Shown here in pieces: positions 48,790 through 59,888 of a stretch of DNA of 64,000 bases. The notes under the pieces were generated by a model that did no database searches, had not been told where the DNA came from, and saw nothing but the letters and a program-made list of their open reading frames with translations. Position 1 is the first letter of the stretch. Every line of letters begins with the position of its first letter. Source of the stretch: Corynebacterium timonense (GTDB taxonomy: Bacteria > Actinomycetota > Actinomycetes > Mycobacteriales > Mycobacteriaceae); NCBI RefSeq assembly GCF_900105305.1, contig NZ_LT629765.1, positions 1,550,001 to 1,614,000 on the forward strand. The letters run 5' to 3'. The translations under genes and the position numbers were made by a program.

Positions 48790-49365
48790 CCGTACCCGCG
48801 GGTCGTGCCACCGCTGCCCGGCTCAGCACGGGCGCGGCGCTCGCCGCGACAGCAGACCCCGGACAGCGGGCCCCGAACAGTGGTCCCGGGCAAGGTAAAC
48901 ACCGGGCGACGCGGGCACTGGCTGCACCCCTCACACGGCGGGGGCGCCTTTGGGGCGATTTGCCATGGAGGCCGCGGTCGTATTTGACAGCAAAAGTTCA
49001 TCTCCGCTGACAGAGGGCATTTTGTCGCTGGCAACCGCCTGCACTCGACGTCCACCACCCCGCCGTGCCCCGACTTCCACGCGTCCCACTCGTATGATAT
49101 GCGTCACTTTTTGGCGTTTACCTCTAGCGCGCTCGCCGTTCACGTGCCATCATTCTCGGGTAGCAAAAACAAAGACCTGGTTGCCCAGGTCTGAACACTC
49201 GGCCGATGCCGGGTGAACTCCAGGAAAACGAACGTCGGCCCCCGAACCCGGGAGTGCTCGCGAAAACCTGGACGCGCCGCCCGCACTTCATCACGACACA
49301 CCATCGGGATTGGTGTGCAGCACGCGCGAAAGCGACTCGACCACACAGACAAAGGAGATTTCACC
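48790..49365. other. long intergenic region upstream of whiB1
   Basis: 576 bp without a convincing gene. It holds TATGAT at 49093-49098 as a possible -10 box, a hairpin CACCA/TGGTG at about 49302-49318 in the whiB1 leader, and an orphan terminator-like hairpin at 49173-49192. A long regulatory region or an unannotated small RNA is possible. Confidence 0.5.
49163..49192 (-). terminator. orphan intrinsic terminator, minus strand
   Basis: AGACCTGG (49173-49180) and CCAGGTCT (49185-49192) with loop TTGC. On the minus strand it is followed by TTGTTTTTGC. No minus-strand gene precedes it, so it may end a small antisense or intergenic RNA. Confidence 0.55.
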
Positions 49366-49623
49366 ATGGATTGGCGCCACGAAGCAATGTGCCGCGACGA
49401 AGACCCCGAGCTTTTCTTCCCCGTTGGTAACTCCGGCCCAGCCCTCGCGCAAATCGCGCAGGCCAAGCTGGTGTGCAACCGCTGCCCCGTCACCTCCCAG
49501 TGCCTCAAGTGGGCCCTAGAGACCGGCCAGGACGCCGGCGTGTGGGGTGGCCTCTCCGAGGAAGAGCGCCGCGCCCTCAAGCGCCGCAACAAGCAGCGCG
49601 CCCGCCAGCGCCTCAGCGCCTAA
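49366..49623 (+). CDS. whiB1: WhiB-family transcriptional regulator (WhiB1/WhcE type)
   Basis: Fe-S cluster regulator of 85 aa. Cluster ligands are Cys9, Cys37, Cys40 and Cys46 (CNRCPVTSQC), followed by the GVWGG turn and a basic DNA-binding tail (ALKRRNKQRARQRL). In mycobacteria WhiB1 is essential and NO-responsive; in corynebacteria WhcE works with SigH in redox and heat stress, and sigH lies only 600 bp away. AAAGGAG is 9 nt before the ATG. Confidence 0.93.
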   Translation: MDWRHEAMCRDEDPELFFPVGNSGPALAQIAQAKLVCNRCPVTSQCLKWALETGQDAGVWGGLSEEERRALKRRNKQRARQRLSA

Positions 49624-49661
49624 GGCACGCCCCCGATTTCCTGGCCCGTGGACGGGAGCTA

Positions 49662-49667
49662 TAAAGT
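49662..49667 (+). promoter_or_regulatory. candidate -10 box of the bL37 gene
   Basis: TAAAGT within TATAAAGT between whiB1 and bL37, about 80 nt before the start. A short inverted repeat GCACAG/CTGTGC lies in the leader (49702-49717). Confidence 0.4.
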
Positions 49668-49745
49668 AAAATTCCTGTTCACCGTCAACCGGCTCACCAG
49701 CGCACAGGGGACTGTGCACTGTGCCACAACGTAAGGAGGCCCCCG

Positions 49746-49820
49746 ATGAGCAAGCGTGGTCGCAAGCGCAAGGATCGCCGCAAGAAGAGCGCTAACCGCG
49801 GTAAGCGCCCCAACGCGTAA
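49746..49820 (+). CDS. 50S ribosomal protein bL37
   Basis: 24-residue, extremely basic protein: MSKRGRKRKDRRKK followed by SANRGKRPNA. It matches the tiny actinobacterial large-subunit protein bL37, first seen in mycobacterial ribosome structures. AAGGAGG lies 6 nt before the ATG and a strong terminator follows, so it is a real gene even though it is very short. It sits downstream of whiB1 with its own likely promoter. Confidence 0.88.
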   Translation: MSKRGRKRKDRRKKSANRGKRPNA

Positions 49821-49841
49821 GCGCGTCGCCGCAGAAGCACG

Positions 49842-49884
49842 ACACCCCTGCCTAGGCCGCACGGCCCGGCAGGGGTGTTTTCTT
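49842..49884 (+). terminator. intrinsic terminator after bL37
   Basis: ACACCCCTGCC (49842-49852) pairs with GGCAGGGGTGT (49868-49878), followed by TTTCTT. Confidence 0.85.
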
Positions 49885-49895
49885 CCGAAGAGGAG

Positions 49896-50177
49896 CTAGG
49901 GCTGGATCCGGTAGCGGGTGACAGAGACCGTAGTCGTGGTCAGCGACGTGATGATGCGCTGGCGCAGCTGCTCCGGGGCGTGCACCTGGCCGCAGCACTC
50001 GCGCACGAGCCCGCGCACCTCCAATTCGGCGGTCAGGTGGCCCCAGCACTCCGGACACGCGCTGAGCGCGTGGCGGATCTCGTTGGCCCGGGCGGCGGTG
50101 GGGTTGCCGTCGAGAAGCTCGAGCAAAAGCTCCCTCGCCTCGTGACAGCTCGGGTTCTGCTGGTCTCCTGCACCCAT
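49896..50177 (-). CDS. rshA: SigH anti-sigma factor (RshA/RsrA, ZAS family)
   Basis: Redox-sensitive zinc anti-sigma factor of 93 aa that holds SigH inactive until its thiols oxidise. The ZAS motif is HALSACPECW (HxxxCxxC), with an upstream Cys in NPSCHEA. The C-terminal helix carries a vicinal Cys pair (ECCGQ). AAGGAG precedes the ATG, which shares one base with the sigH stop (TAATG), so the two are translated in fixed proportion. Confidence 0.92.
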   Translation of the reverse strand: MGAGDQQNPSCHEARELLLELLDGNPTAARANEIRHALSACPECWGHLTAELEVRGLVRECCGQVHAPEQLRQRIITSLTTTTVSVTRYRIQP

Positions 50178-50785
50178 TAGTTCCCACTCCTTGGATCTGT
50201 GCTGCCGTCGGGCTCGAGCCCAATCCCTTGTTCGTTGGCCACGTCTTTCAACATCCCGCGGAGCTGTTTTCTTCCCCGGTGCAGCCGCGACATGACGGTC
50301 CCGAGCGGAATGTCCATCACCTCGGCGATCTCTTTGTAGGCCAGCCCCTCGACGTCCGCGTAGTACACCACCATGCGGTAGTCCTCGTTGAGCTCGTTGA
50401 GCGCTTGCGAAATCCGCGTGTTGGGCATGGATTTCAGCGCCTCCACCTCGGCGGATTCGAGGCCCATCGAGTCGTGGGAGCTGGAGGTATAGAGCTGGTG
50501 GTCCGTGATGTCGTCGGCGGACGTCTCCACAGGTCGGCGCTGTTTCTTGCGGTACGTGTTGATGTACGTGTTCGTCATGATGCGGTACAACCACGCCTTC
50601 AGGTTCGTGCCTGGCGTGAAGCTGCCGAAGGCGTTGAACGCCTTGAGGTAGGTCTCCTGGACGAGGTCCTCCGCGTCCTGGGGGTTGCGCGTCATCCGCA
50701 GCGCGCCCCCGTAGAGCTGGTCCAGGAGCGGCATCGCCTCGTGGGTGAAGCGCTCACGCAGGTCAGCATCAGCAGGGTCGGCCAT
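50177..50785 (-). CDS. sigH: ECF sigma factor SigH
   Basis: Extracytoplasmic-function sigma factor for disulfide and heat stress, 202 aa. Region 2 contains [14 protein letters not shown] (2.2) and [19 protein letters not shown] (2.3-2.4). Region 4 contains [31 protein letters not shown], with helix-turn-helix. TACAAT ends 7 nt before ATG 50785, so I place the start there rather than at 50794 or 51079. It forms a coupled pair with rshA. Confidence 0.95.
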   Translation of the reverse strand: MADPADADLRERFTHEAMPLLDQLYGGALRMTRNPQDAEDLVQETYLKAFNAFGSFTPGTNLKAWLYRIMTNTYINTYRKKQRRPVETSADDITDHQLYTSSSHDSMGLESAEVEALKSMPNTRISQALNELNEDYRMVVYYADVEGLAYKEIAEVMDIPLGTVMSRLHRGRKQLRGMLKDVANEQGIGLEPDGSTDPRSGN

Positions 50786-50792
50786 GCCGGCC

Positions 50793-50798
50793 ATTGTA
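50793..50798 (-). promoter_or_regulatory. -10 box of sigH, leaderless
   Basis: TACAAT on the minus strand, 7 nt before ATG 50785. A vegetative-type promoter rather than a visible SigH autoregulated one. Confidence 0.55.
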
Positions 50799-50876
50799 GG
50801 CCACCGGCAGTCGCAGCGCCCACACCCTCTGCCATGATGCTGCCATGATGAGGGGCCACACGAGCACCGAGAAGGT

Positions 50877-51328
50877 TTGGCCCGCACAACCCGCGCCCTC
50901 GAGGCACTCGGCGACACCCCGCACGAGGTGCTCGAGTGCGCCCCTAGCCGCGACAACGTCGGGCAGCACTCCGCAGCGCAGCTTCGGCTCGACCTGGACG
51001 AGGTGGCAAAGACACTGGTCGTCGAGGGGACCGACGGCTCTCTAGCGCTGTGCTGCGCTGCGCTGCGTTCCCGTTTCACGCCAGCTGAGCCTCAAGCGCG
51101 CCGCGCAGGCGCTCGGCTGGAAGCGCGCCGAGCGGGCCACGGGCTACGGCGTCGGGGGCATCTCGCCGTTGGGCACGCGCCCCCGCCGCCCTCGCGTATC
51201 GACGCCCCACTCGCCGCCCTGGCCACCCTCACCGTCTCCGCCGGACAGCGCGGCCTGTCGGTGCGCCGTGCCCCGCCGCACTCGCCGAGCTGACGGGCGC
51301 TCAGTTCGCCGACATCAGCTCCGGGTAG
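50877..51328 (+). pseudogene. decayed YbaK/EbsC-type aminoacyl-tRNA deacylase gene
   Basis: Frame 1 reads [17 protein letters not shown] and [20 protein letters not shown], the YbaK N-terminus. A second frame from about 51065 reads [20 protein letters not shown] and [12 protein letters not shown] third returns near 51178 ([18 protein letters not shown]), and a last one ends [13 protein letters not shown] at TAG 51326. The first break coincides with three copies of CTGCG; one copy would keep the frame. At least three frameshifts make this a genuine pseudogene. Intact YbaK removes alanine from Cys-tRNA-Pro-type mischarging. The end overlaps the SRAP gene. Confidence 0.8.
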
Positions 51329-51960
51329 TCGTTGCGCACGTTGCCCACCTCGGGCGCGGCCTCCTGCGCCCGCAGCCGACCTGCCGCCCGCGAGGGGTGC
51401 ACGAGCTCGAGCGCCTCCTCCGGGGTGCCGCTTACCCACTGCTGCACCTCCGCGGGCTCGAGGAACAGCGGCAGGCGATGGTGCAGCCACGCCGTCTCTT
51501 CGGGCGCGTCCGTGGTGACCATCGTGGTGGAGAGCCGCTCGCCGCCCGTGTCCCACAGCGCCGCCGCGAACAGGAGGCCATCCTCCGGGGCTACGTAGTA
51601 GGGCTGCTTCGCTCCGCCCTCGTGTTTCCACTCGTAGTAGCCGTCGAGGACCATCAGGCCCCTCTGGCGTCGAAAAGCCGCGCGGAAGGAGGGCTTCTCC
51701 GCGACTGTCTCTCCGCGCGCGTTGAACAGCGGCGGGCCCGAATCGTCCTTCTTCCAGCCGGGCAGGAGCCCCCACCGGGCGGCGTCGAGTCGGCTGCCCT
51801 CCTCCGCGAAGCGGACGAGCGGCACCTGCTGGGTAGGGGCGATGTTGTAGCGCGCGGGCGGCGTCCCGTCGGGGGCGTGCACGGGGCCTGCGCCGGGCAC
51901 CTCACCGATGGCATCGATGAGGTCTTGGCCCGAGGTAAAGAGGACAAAGCGACCGCACAT
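51301..51960 (-). CDS. SRAP (YedK/HMCES-like) abasic-site protein
   Basis: Forms a covalent DNA-protein crosslink at abasic sites in single-stranded DNA. The 219-aa protein starts MCGRF, so Cys2 becomes the reactive N-terminus after Met removal. Other conserved parts are [49 protein letters not shown] [10 protein letters not shown] (Glu) and HHRLPLFL (His). Equivalent to Rv3226c. Divergent from aroA with 21 bp between starts. Confidence 0.92.
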   Translation of the reverse strand: MCGRFVLFTSGQDLIDAIGEVPGAGPVHAPDGTPPARYNIAPTQQVPLVRFAEEGSRLDAARWGLLPGWKKDDSGPPLFNARGETVAEKPSFRAAFRRQRGLMVLDGYYEWKHEGGAKQPYYVAPEDGLLFAAALWDTGGERLSTTMVTTDAPEETAWLHHRLPLFLEPAEVQQWVSGTPEEALELVHPSRAAGRLRAQEAAPEVGNVRNDYPELMSAN

Positions 51961-51968
51961 GCCTCCAT

Positions 51969-51974
51969 TATGAT
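51969..51974 (+). promoter_or_regulatory. -10 box of aroA, leaderless
   Basis: TATGAT, 7 nt before ATG 51982. Confidence 0.6.
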
Positions 51975-51981
51975 TGTCCGC

Positions 51982-53256
51982 ATGACTGATTTGTGGCCCG
52001 CGCCGTTCGCCCCCGCGCCCGTGACGCACACCCAGCCCGTGCCGGGGTCGAAATCCATGACCAACCGCGCCTTCGTCCTCGCCGCGCTCGCGGACGGCCC
52101 GTCGCGCGTCGTTGGCGCCCTGCGCTCGCGGGACACAGATCTCATGCGCGCAGCCCTCGAGGCACTCGGCGCGGGCTTTTCCGACGAGGCCGACGGCGCG
52201 ATCCGCGTCACCCCCGCCCCGCTGCACGGCGCGGAGGTCGACTGCGGCCTCGCCGGCACCGTCATGCGGTTTGTCCCCCCGGTCGCCGCGCTCGCCGAGG
52301 GCACGGTGCTTTTCGACGGCGACGAGCAGGCGCGCGCCCGGCCCATGAACACCATCCTCGACGCCCTGCGCGACCTCGGCGTCGAGGTCACCGGCGACAC
52401 GCTGCCGTTTCGCGTCTCGGGCCGCGGCCGCGTGCCGGGCGGCGCCGTCAGCATCGACGCGTCCGGCTCCTCCCAGTTCGTCTCCGGCCTCCTGCTCGCC
52501 GGCCCCCGCTTCGATAGCGGGCTGACCGTGCGCCACACCGGCGCCACCTTGCCCTCGGCGCCCCACATCGAGATGACCGTGGCGATGCTCGAGCACGCGG
52601 GCGTCACGGTCCGCGCCGCGGAGAACTCCTGGTCCGTCGACTCGCAGCCGATTGGCGGGCGCACCTGGATCATCGAGCCCGACCTCTCCAACGCTGCCGC
52701 CTTCCTCGCCGCCGCGGCCGTCACCGGCGGAGTGGTGCGCGTGCCCAACTGGCCGGCCGCGACCACCCAGCCCGGTGACGCCGTGCGCCGCATCCTCGAG
52801 CGGATGGGCTGCGAGGTGGAGCTTCACGCCGCGGGCGCCACGCACGTCCTCGAGGTGCGCGGCCCCCAGCGCGGCACGTTGCGCGGCATCCGCGTCGACA
52901 TGGGTGACATCGGTGAGCTCACCCCCACGATCGCCGCCGTGGCCACCCAGGCCTCCAGCCCCTCCGAGCTGACCGGCATCGCCCACCTGCGCGGGCACGA
53001 GACCGACCGCCTCAAGGCGCTGACCGACGAGATCAACAAGCTCGGCGGGCGCTGCGAGGAGCGCGCCGACGGCCTGCGGATCCACCCCACCCCCCTGCGC
53101 GGCGGCACGTGGCTGTCCTACGCCGACCACCGCATGGCCACCGCCGGCGCGATCATCGGCCTGACCACCCACGGCGTGCGCGTGGACAACGTGGCCACCA
53201 CGGCGAAGACGCTGCCCGGCTTCGCGGACATGTGGACCGACATGGTGGGGGTGTAG
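51982..53256 (+). CDS. aroA: 3-phosphoshikimate 1-carboxyvinyltransferase (EPSP synthase)
   Basis: Adds enolpyruvate to shikimate 3-phosphate in aromatic amino acid synthesis. The 424-aa protein has [10 protein letters not shown] near the N-terminus, [11 protein letters not shown] in place of the common GNAGTAMRP (so the glyphosate-site loop is divergent, as in actinobacteria), [15 protein letters not shown], and the C-terminal [11 protein letters not shown] and YADHRMATA. The leaderless promoter TATGAT fixes the start. The rsgA start is 5 nt beyond its stop. Confidence 0.94.
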   Translation: MTDLWPAPFAPAPVTHTQPVPGSKSMTNRAFVLAALADGPSRVVGALRSRDTDLMRAALEALGAGFSDEADGAIRVTPAPLHGAEVDCGLAGTVMRFVPPVAALAEGTVLFDGDEQARARPMNTILDALRDLGVEVTGDTLPFRVSGRGRVPGGAVSIDASGSSQFVSGLLLAGPRFDSGLTVRHTGATLPSAPHIEMTVAMLEHAGVTVRAAENSWSVDSQPIGGRTWIIEPDLSNAAAFLAAAAVTGGVVRVPNWPAATTQPGDAVRRILERMGCEVELHAAGATHVLEVRGPQRGTLRGIRVDMGDIGELTPTIAAVATQASSPSELTGIAHLRGHETDRLKALTDEINKLGGRCEERADGLRIHPTPLRGGTWLSYADHRMATAGAIIGLTTHGVRVDNVATTAKTLPGFADMWTDMVGV

Positions 53257-53261
53257 GGCGC

Positions 53262-54287
53262 GTGGCACGGCGGCTGGCCGACTACGACGAGTCCGACGTC
53301 CGGGTCCGGCCCGGGAAAGGATCGCGCCCGCGCACCAAGGACAGGCCCCGCCACGCGGACGCCGTCTCAGGGATGGTCATTACCAAGGACCGCGGCCGCT
53401 GGGGCGTCGTCCTCACCGACACGGGCACCGTGGTGCAGTGCATGCGCGCCCGCGAACTCAAGCGCGTCTCCGTGGAGGTCGGCGACCGCGTCGGCGTCGT
53501 GGGCGACACCTCCGGCGCGGAGGGCAGCCTCGCGCGCATCGTCAAACGCGAGGAGCGCTCCTCCGTGCTGCGCCGCACGGCCGACGACACGGACCCCTAC
53601 GAGCGCATCATCGTCGCCAACGCCGAGCTCCTGCTCATCGTCGTCGCGGTCGCCGACCCGCCGCCGCGCACCGGATTCGTCGAGCGCGCCCTCATCGCCG
53701 CCTTCGTCGGCGGCGTGACCCCGGTGGTATGCCTGACCAAGTCCGACCTCGCCGACCCGGCCGTCTTCCGCGCCGAGCTCGAAGACCTCGACGTCGAGGT
53801 CTTCGAGGTGGGCATCGACGACCCCATCGACGACCTTCACGAGCTCATCCGGGGCAGGCTCTCGGCGCTCATCGGACATTCGGGAGTGGGCAAGTCCACC
53901 CTGGTCAACCGAGTCGTCCCCGACGCCGACAGGGAGACCGGGGAGGTGTCCGGGGTGGGTAAGGGCCGGCATACCTCCACCCAGTCGGTCGCCCTCGAGG
54001 TGCCCGGCGGCGGCTGGATCATCGACACCCCCGGCATCCGCTCCTTCGGCCTCGCCCACGTCTCGCCCGAGGAGGTCGTCCGCGTCTTCCCCGACCTCGA
54101 CGCCGCCGCCGAGAACTGCCCGCGGGGGTGCACGCACCTCGGCCCGCCGGCCGACCCGGAGTGCGCCTGGGACGCGCTCGACCCCGATAGCGTGACCCGG
54201 CGTCGAGCGCTCGCCGTGCGCCGGATGCTCGAGGCGCTGCGCTCGAACAACGAGTGGGACTTAAAGCAACTCGACGAGGAACGCTAG
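53262..54287 (+). CDS. rsgA: ribosome small subunit-dependent GTPase RsgA
   Basis: Circularly permuted GTPase that helps 30S maturation, 341 aa. An OB-fold (residues about 40-110) precedes the GTPase motifs in permuted order: G4 TKSD, G1 GHSGVGKST, G2/G3 DTPG. The C-terminal zinc knuckle is CPRGCTHLGPPADPEC. GTG 53262 lies 5 nt after the aroA stop, indicating an operon. The 3' 27 bp overlap the convergent DUF6912 gene. Confidence 0.93.
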   Translation: MARRLADYDESDVRVRPGKGSRPRTKDRPRHADAVSGMVITKDRGRWGVVLTDTGTVVQCMRARELKRVSVEVGDRVGVVGDTSGAEGSLARIVKREERSSVLRRTADDTDPYERIIVANAELLLIVVAVADPPPRTGFVERALIAAFVGGVTPVVCLTKSDLADPAVFRAELEDLDVEVFEVGIDDPIDDLHELIRGRLSALIGHSGVGKSTLVNRVVPDADRETGEVSGVGKGRHTSTQSVALEVPGGGWIIDTPGIRSFGLAHVSPEEVVRVFPDLDAAAENCPRGCTHLGPPADPECAWDALDPDSVTRRRALAVRRMLEALRSNNEWDLKQLDEER

Positions 54288-54758
54288 CTCGCTCGGGTCG
54301 TAGAAGGCCATGTAGTTGTCCAGAGCGTCGCCGACGGCGAGCTCCGCGTCTTCGTCGCCGAGCTCCGCGGCGTCGATATTCTCGATGGCCGTGCGCGTCG
54401 CCGCTTCCGACTCCTTGATGTCAACGTGAATCGCCGCGACTTGCTCAAACTCCACGGGGCCGCCCAGTTTCACCACGGATTCACCCATGTCCGGCGCCCC
54501 CGTCACCGCATCGACGTCCGCGGACACCACGACGCGGCGGTGCGGGAACTCCTCCTCGTCCCCAACGGTGAGCAGGCGAATCGAGGTGCGGGCGGCCTCG
54601 TCGAAGGCGACCTCCTCGAGCTCCTCCTGCGACCCAGAGGCGTAGAACTCCACCAGCTGCGGGGTCACCGCGAAAGCCCAGCCGTTGCGGGCGTGCAGGA
54701 CGCCCTCTTCCGACAGCGTCTTCAGCATCCCGAAGGTCGCCGGCACATATACGCGCAC
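54261..54758 (-). CDS. DUF6912 family protein
   Basis: 165-aa acidic actinobacterial protein of unknown function, starting MRVYVPATFGMLKTLSEEG. It contains RRVVVSADVD and ends YDPSELAFLVELL. GTG 54758 immediately follows the stop codon of the HAD gene, so it is coupled to it. The 3' end overlaps rsgA by 27 bp. Confidence 0.78.
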   Translation of the reverse strand: MRVYVPATFGMLKTLSEEGVLHARNGWAFAVTPQLVEFYASGSQEELEEVAFDEAARTSIRLLTVGDEEEFPHRRVVVSADVDAVTGAPDMGESVVKLGGPVEFEQVAAIHVDIKESEAATRTAIENIDAAELGDEDAELAVGDALDNYMAFYDPSELAFLVELL

Positions 54759-55172
54759 CTAGAACTCCCCCGGGATCTCGAACAGGGACTGGATCTCGAC
54801 CGCGGTGCGCTCGAAGGCGGTGTGGAGGATGCCAATCATCCCGTGCTCGACGGCGGCTCGGACGTTCATGATGTCGTCGTCGATAAGCACGCAGTCAACG
54901 AGTGGGATGTCGATGGCGTTGGCGGCCGCCTGGAAGGCTGCGCGATCGGGTTTTTCGAACCCGATCTCGCCGGACAACACAACGGCGTCGACGACGCCGC
55001 GGAACTCCCACTCGCGGATCGCGTCCGCTGTCGGGCCTTCGGCGCCCTCGTTGGAGAGGATGGCAGTGGCGACGCCCTTGCCCTTGACCGCCGCAATCAG
55101 CGAGGTCCAGCGATTCTGCTCCTCCGCGTCGAGGTCAAGCACCCCGGCGTAGTCAATGATGAGTCCCTGCAT
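54759..55172 (-). CDS. HAD-superfamily hydrolase with altered DxD motif
   Basis: Small HAD protein of 137 aa. Motif I is IIDYAGVLD: the nucleophile Asp7 is kept, but the acid/base Asp at +2 is Ala. Motif II is SNE, motif III the Lys in GFEKPD, motif IV LIDDD. The cap is minimal. Loss of the second Asp lowers or changes phosphatase activity in known HAD proteins, so a non-phosphatase role is possible. Co-oriented and coupled with DUF6912. Confidence 0.8.
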   Translation of the reverse strand: MQGLIIDYAGVLDLDAEEQNRWTSLIAAVKGKGVATAILSNEGAEGPTADAIREWEFRGVVDAVVLSGEIGFEKPDRAAFQAAANAIDIPLVDCVLIDDDIMNVRAAVEHGMIGILHTAFERTAVEIQSLFEIPGEF

Positions 55173-55320
55173 TCGCTACAAACCGTCTCTTTCTTGCCTA
55201 CTAAAGTGTGCGGCCGTCGTGCCCCTGCGGCCAGCGCGAGTGCCATAATACTACTCACCCCGCACCGCGTCTGCCCTCCCAGCCGCGCCTGGTCAGGCGC
55301 GCGACCGACGAGGAGGAAGC

Positions 55321-55692
55321 ATGTATTACCCAGTCCCCGGCCACCAGCACATCAAGGTTGTAGTGCAACCCCCCGCGCGCCCCCGCCCGCCGGCACCGCG
55401 AGCGGTCACGCGCGGAACGGACCGCCCGTCGCCGCTGGTGGCGATCGCCCTCGACGCCGCCTTCGGCGTGCGCGAGGCCTCCTCGCTCGCTCACGCCCAG
55501 TACGCGGCACGAGTGCGCGGGCACATTAATGCGCGCCGCCGCGCGAACGCGCCCGCCGGCCCGGTACGCATCCTCACCTGCCACGCCCGCGAGGGCGGCG
55601 AGTTCTTTGGCACGGTACATGCCGGCGGGCGCCGCTACGCCTACGTCGCCCGCATCGAGGGCGGCACACTCGTCTCCTTCAAGGTCCTCTGA
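55321..55692 (+). CDS. Rv3235 family (DUF6459-like) protein
   Basis: 123-aa basic protein. The N-terminus is Pro-rich (about 20-30). The C-terminal domain reads AYVARIEGGTLVSFKVL and matches the short actinobacterial Rv3235 family found near secA1. Some family members are thought to act as SecA-associated factors; this is not established. GAGGAGG precedes the ATG by 4 nt. Confidence 0.7.
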   Translation: MYYPVPGHQHIKVVVQPPARPRPPAPRAVTRGTDRPSPLVAIALDAAFGVREASSLAHAQYAARVRGHINARRRANAPAGPVRILTCHAREGGEFFGTVHAGGRRYAYVARIEGGTLVSFKVL

Positions 55693-55711
55693 GCGCCCGC
55701 TGAGCAGGAAC

Positions 55712-58261
<2,550 letters not shown>

Positions 58262-58365
58262 GTGCGTTTCGTCCTTCGTTCGGGGTTGCTTTCGAGTTAG
58301 TTTCCGAGTTTTCCGAGGCGTGACCCCCGGGCCAGCCCGCGGCGGCGGACTCGTACCAACCCGCT

Positions 58366-58371
58366 ATTGTA
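58366..58371 (-). promoter_or_regulatory. candidate -10 box of secA1
   Basis: TACAAT on the minus strand, which would give a leader of about 98 nt. Confidence 0.4.
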
Positions 58372-58422
58372 CGCACGCCTCTGACACCCAGCCCCGCAAG
58401 TACTGTCAGAAGCCTACGAAAA

Positions 58423-58459
58423 CCCGCCCCGCGCTCTCCGAAGGAGGCGGCGGGGCGGG
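58423..58459 (-). terminator. intrinsic terminator after hpf
   Basis: CCCGCCCCGC (58423-58432) pairs with GCGGGGCGGG (58450-58459). On the minus strand the second arm is followed by TTTTCG. Confidence 0.8.
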
Positions 58460-58485
58460 CTGCAGACCGTGGCTACGAGCGGGCG

Positions 58486-59145
58486 CTACTCGTGAGCGAG
58501 CGCGATCAAGCCGTAGTCGTACGCGTGGCGCCGGTAGACCACGGAGGGGCGGGAGGTCTCCTTGTCGATGAACAGGAAGAAGTCGTGGCCCACAAGCTCC
58601 ATCTCCGACAGGGCGTCATCGACGCTCATCGGCGTGGCGGGGTGTTCCTTGCGGCGCACGATCTGGCCGGGCTGGAAGTCATCGACGAGGTGGTCGTACG
58701 GGTCCGCGCTCGCGTCCTCCGCCGCCGCGCGCGCCTCGCGGGCCTCGGCCTCGAGCTGCGCCGCGATCTCCCCGGTGGACTTCGGCGCGCGGTGCCCCGA
58801 GCGGGAGATCTCGCGGCGCACCTTCACCTTGCGCAGGGAGCGCTCCAGCTTGCCGACGGCCGACTCCAGCGCAGCGTAGAAGCTATCCTCCTTCGCCTCC
58901 GCGCGGGCGAGGTGACCTTTGCCCGTCGCAGTGATCTGGATGCGCTGCGCGTGTGCTTCGCGGCGGGGGTTCGGCTCGTGCTGCAGTTCGACGTGGAAGA
59001 AGGTCAGGGTCGGATCGAGCTTTTCAATTTTGGCCAGCTTCGCGTTGACGCGATCCTGGAAGTGCTCAGGGACCTCAACGTTGCGGCCAGTGATGGTCAC
59101 CTGGGCCTCGGGGCTCAGGACTTCGTTGCTGCCTGCAGATGTCAT
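58486..59145 (-). CDS. hpf: long-form ribosome hibernation promoting factor
   Basis: Binds the 30S decoding centre and dimerises 70S ribosomes in resting cells. The 219-aa protein has the N-terminal HPF domain (VTITGRNVEVPEHFQDRVNAKLAKIEKL; FFHVELQHEPNPRR), a charged linker and the C-terminal dimerisation domain (MSVDDALSEMELVGHDFFLFID; VVYRRHAYDYGLIAL). ATG 59145 has GGAGG 6 nt upstream; the longer frame to 59265 has none. TATACT at 59185-59190 (minus strand) is a likely -10 box. Confidence 0.94.
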   Translation of the reverse strand: MTSAGSNEVLSPEAQVTITGRNVEVPEHFQDRVNAKLAKIEKLDPTLTFFHVELQHEPNPRREAHAQRIQITATGKGHLARAEAKEDSFYAALESAVGKLERSLRKVKVRREISRSGHRAPKSTGEIAAQLEAEAREARAAAEDASADPYDHLVDDFQPGQIVRRKEHPATPMSVDDALSEMELVGHDFFLFIDKETSRPSVVYRRHAYDYGLIALAHE

Positions 59146-59184
59146 CTGCTTCCTCCCTGGGGTTGTCGGAACGGGAACACCCCC

Positions 59185-59190
59185 AGTATA
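59185..59190 (-). promoter_or_regulatory. candidate -10 box of hpf
   Basis: TATACT on the minus strand, about 40 nt before ATG 59145. Confidence 0.45.
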
Positions 59191-59271
59191 CAAGTGGTCA
59201 TAACCAATTGGGCCGAGAATTCGGTGTGAAAACCCTCTGTACCGCGCCGTCTCGTACCGCCTCACGCCGTC

Positions 59272-59877
59272 TCACGCTGCGCAGAACACAAGGCACGCCA
59301 CGACATCCCCGCCCAGCGCACACAGCTTCTCGACGCTCGCCTGCAGCGTCGCCCCCGTCGTCACCACGTCGTCGACCAGCACGAGCGCCCCGGCGGGAGC
59401 CGCGACGGCGCGCACCCGCCCGGACAGGTTGGCGCGCCGCTGCTGCGCCCCCAACCCCGCCTGGTCCGCGACCCCTTCCCCGAGTGAGAGCACGGGCCAC
59501 GTGTCTCGCCCGGAGGCCCGGCACAGCGCCTCCACCGGGTCTCCCCCGCGCGCCCGCGCCGATCGCGCCCGGGTGGGGGCCGGCACGAGCCCCACGCGCT
59601 GCGGGATCTCCCCGCGGGCGGCGAGGGTGTCAAGCCCCGCCGCCAGCACCGCCCCGGCGTGGCGGCGAACCGCGAGGTTGGCGCGCTCCTTCATTGCCAA
59701 GACGATCCCGCGGTGCGCCCCCGCGTAGGTGCCAAAGGCGAACACGGGCACGTGCGGAAACGTCGGCGGGCTGACCCTCTGCGGCGCGGCGCTCAACGCC
59801 GCGCGACAGCGGGCGCATACGTGCTCGCCCGCCGCGCCGCACCCGGCGCAACGCCGGGGCAACAGAAGCTCCAGCAT
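59272..59877 (-). CDS. comF: ComF-family phosphoribosyltransferase-like protein
   Basis: 201-aa protein with an N-terminal zinc ribbon (CAGCGAAGEHVCARC) and a type I PRTase fold ending in the PRPP loop VLVDDVVTTGATL. Family members take part in DNA uptake in competent bacteria; in actinobacteria the role is unclear. It lies 11 nt after the lpqB stop in the mtrAB-lpqB operon. Confidence 0.88.
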   Translation of the reverse strand: MLELLLPRRCAGCGAAGEHVCARCRAALSAAPQRVSPPTFPHVPVFAFGTYAGAHRGIVLAMKERANLAVRRHAGAVLAAGLDTLAARGEIPQRVGLVPAPTRARSARARGGDPVEALCRASGRDTWPVLSLGEGVADQAGLGAQQRRANLSGRVRAVAAPAGALVLVDDVVTTGATLQASVEKLCALGGDVVACLVFCAA

Positions 59878-59888
59878 GCGGCGCCCCC

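Noticed and set aside
49200..49365. SigH-type promoter (GGAA...GTT) for whiB1
   Set aside because: GGAAAA at about 49223 has no GTT at the expected 17-20 nt distance.
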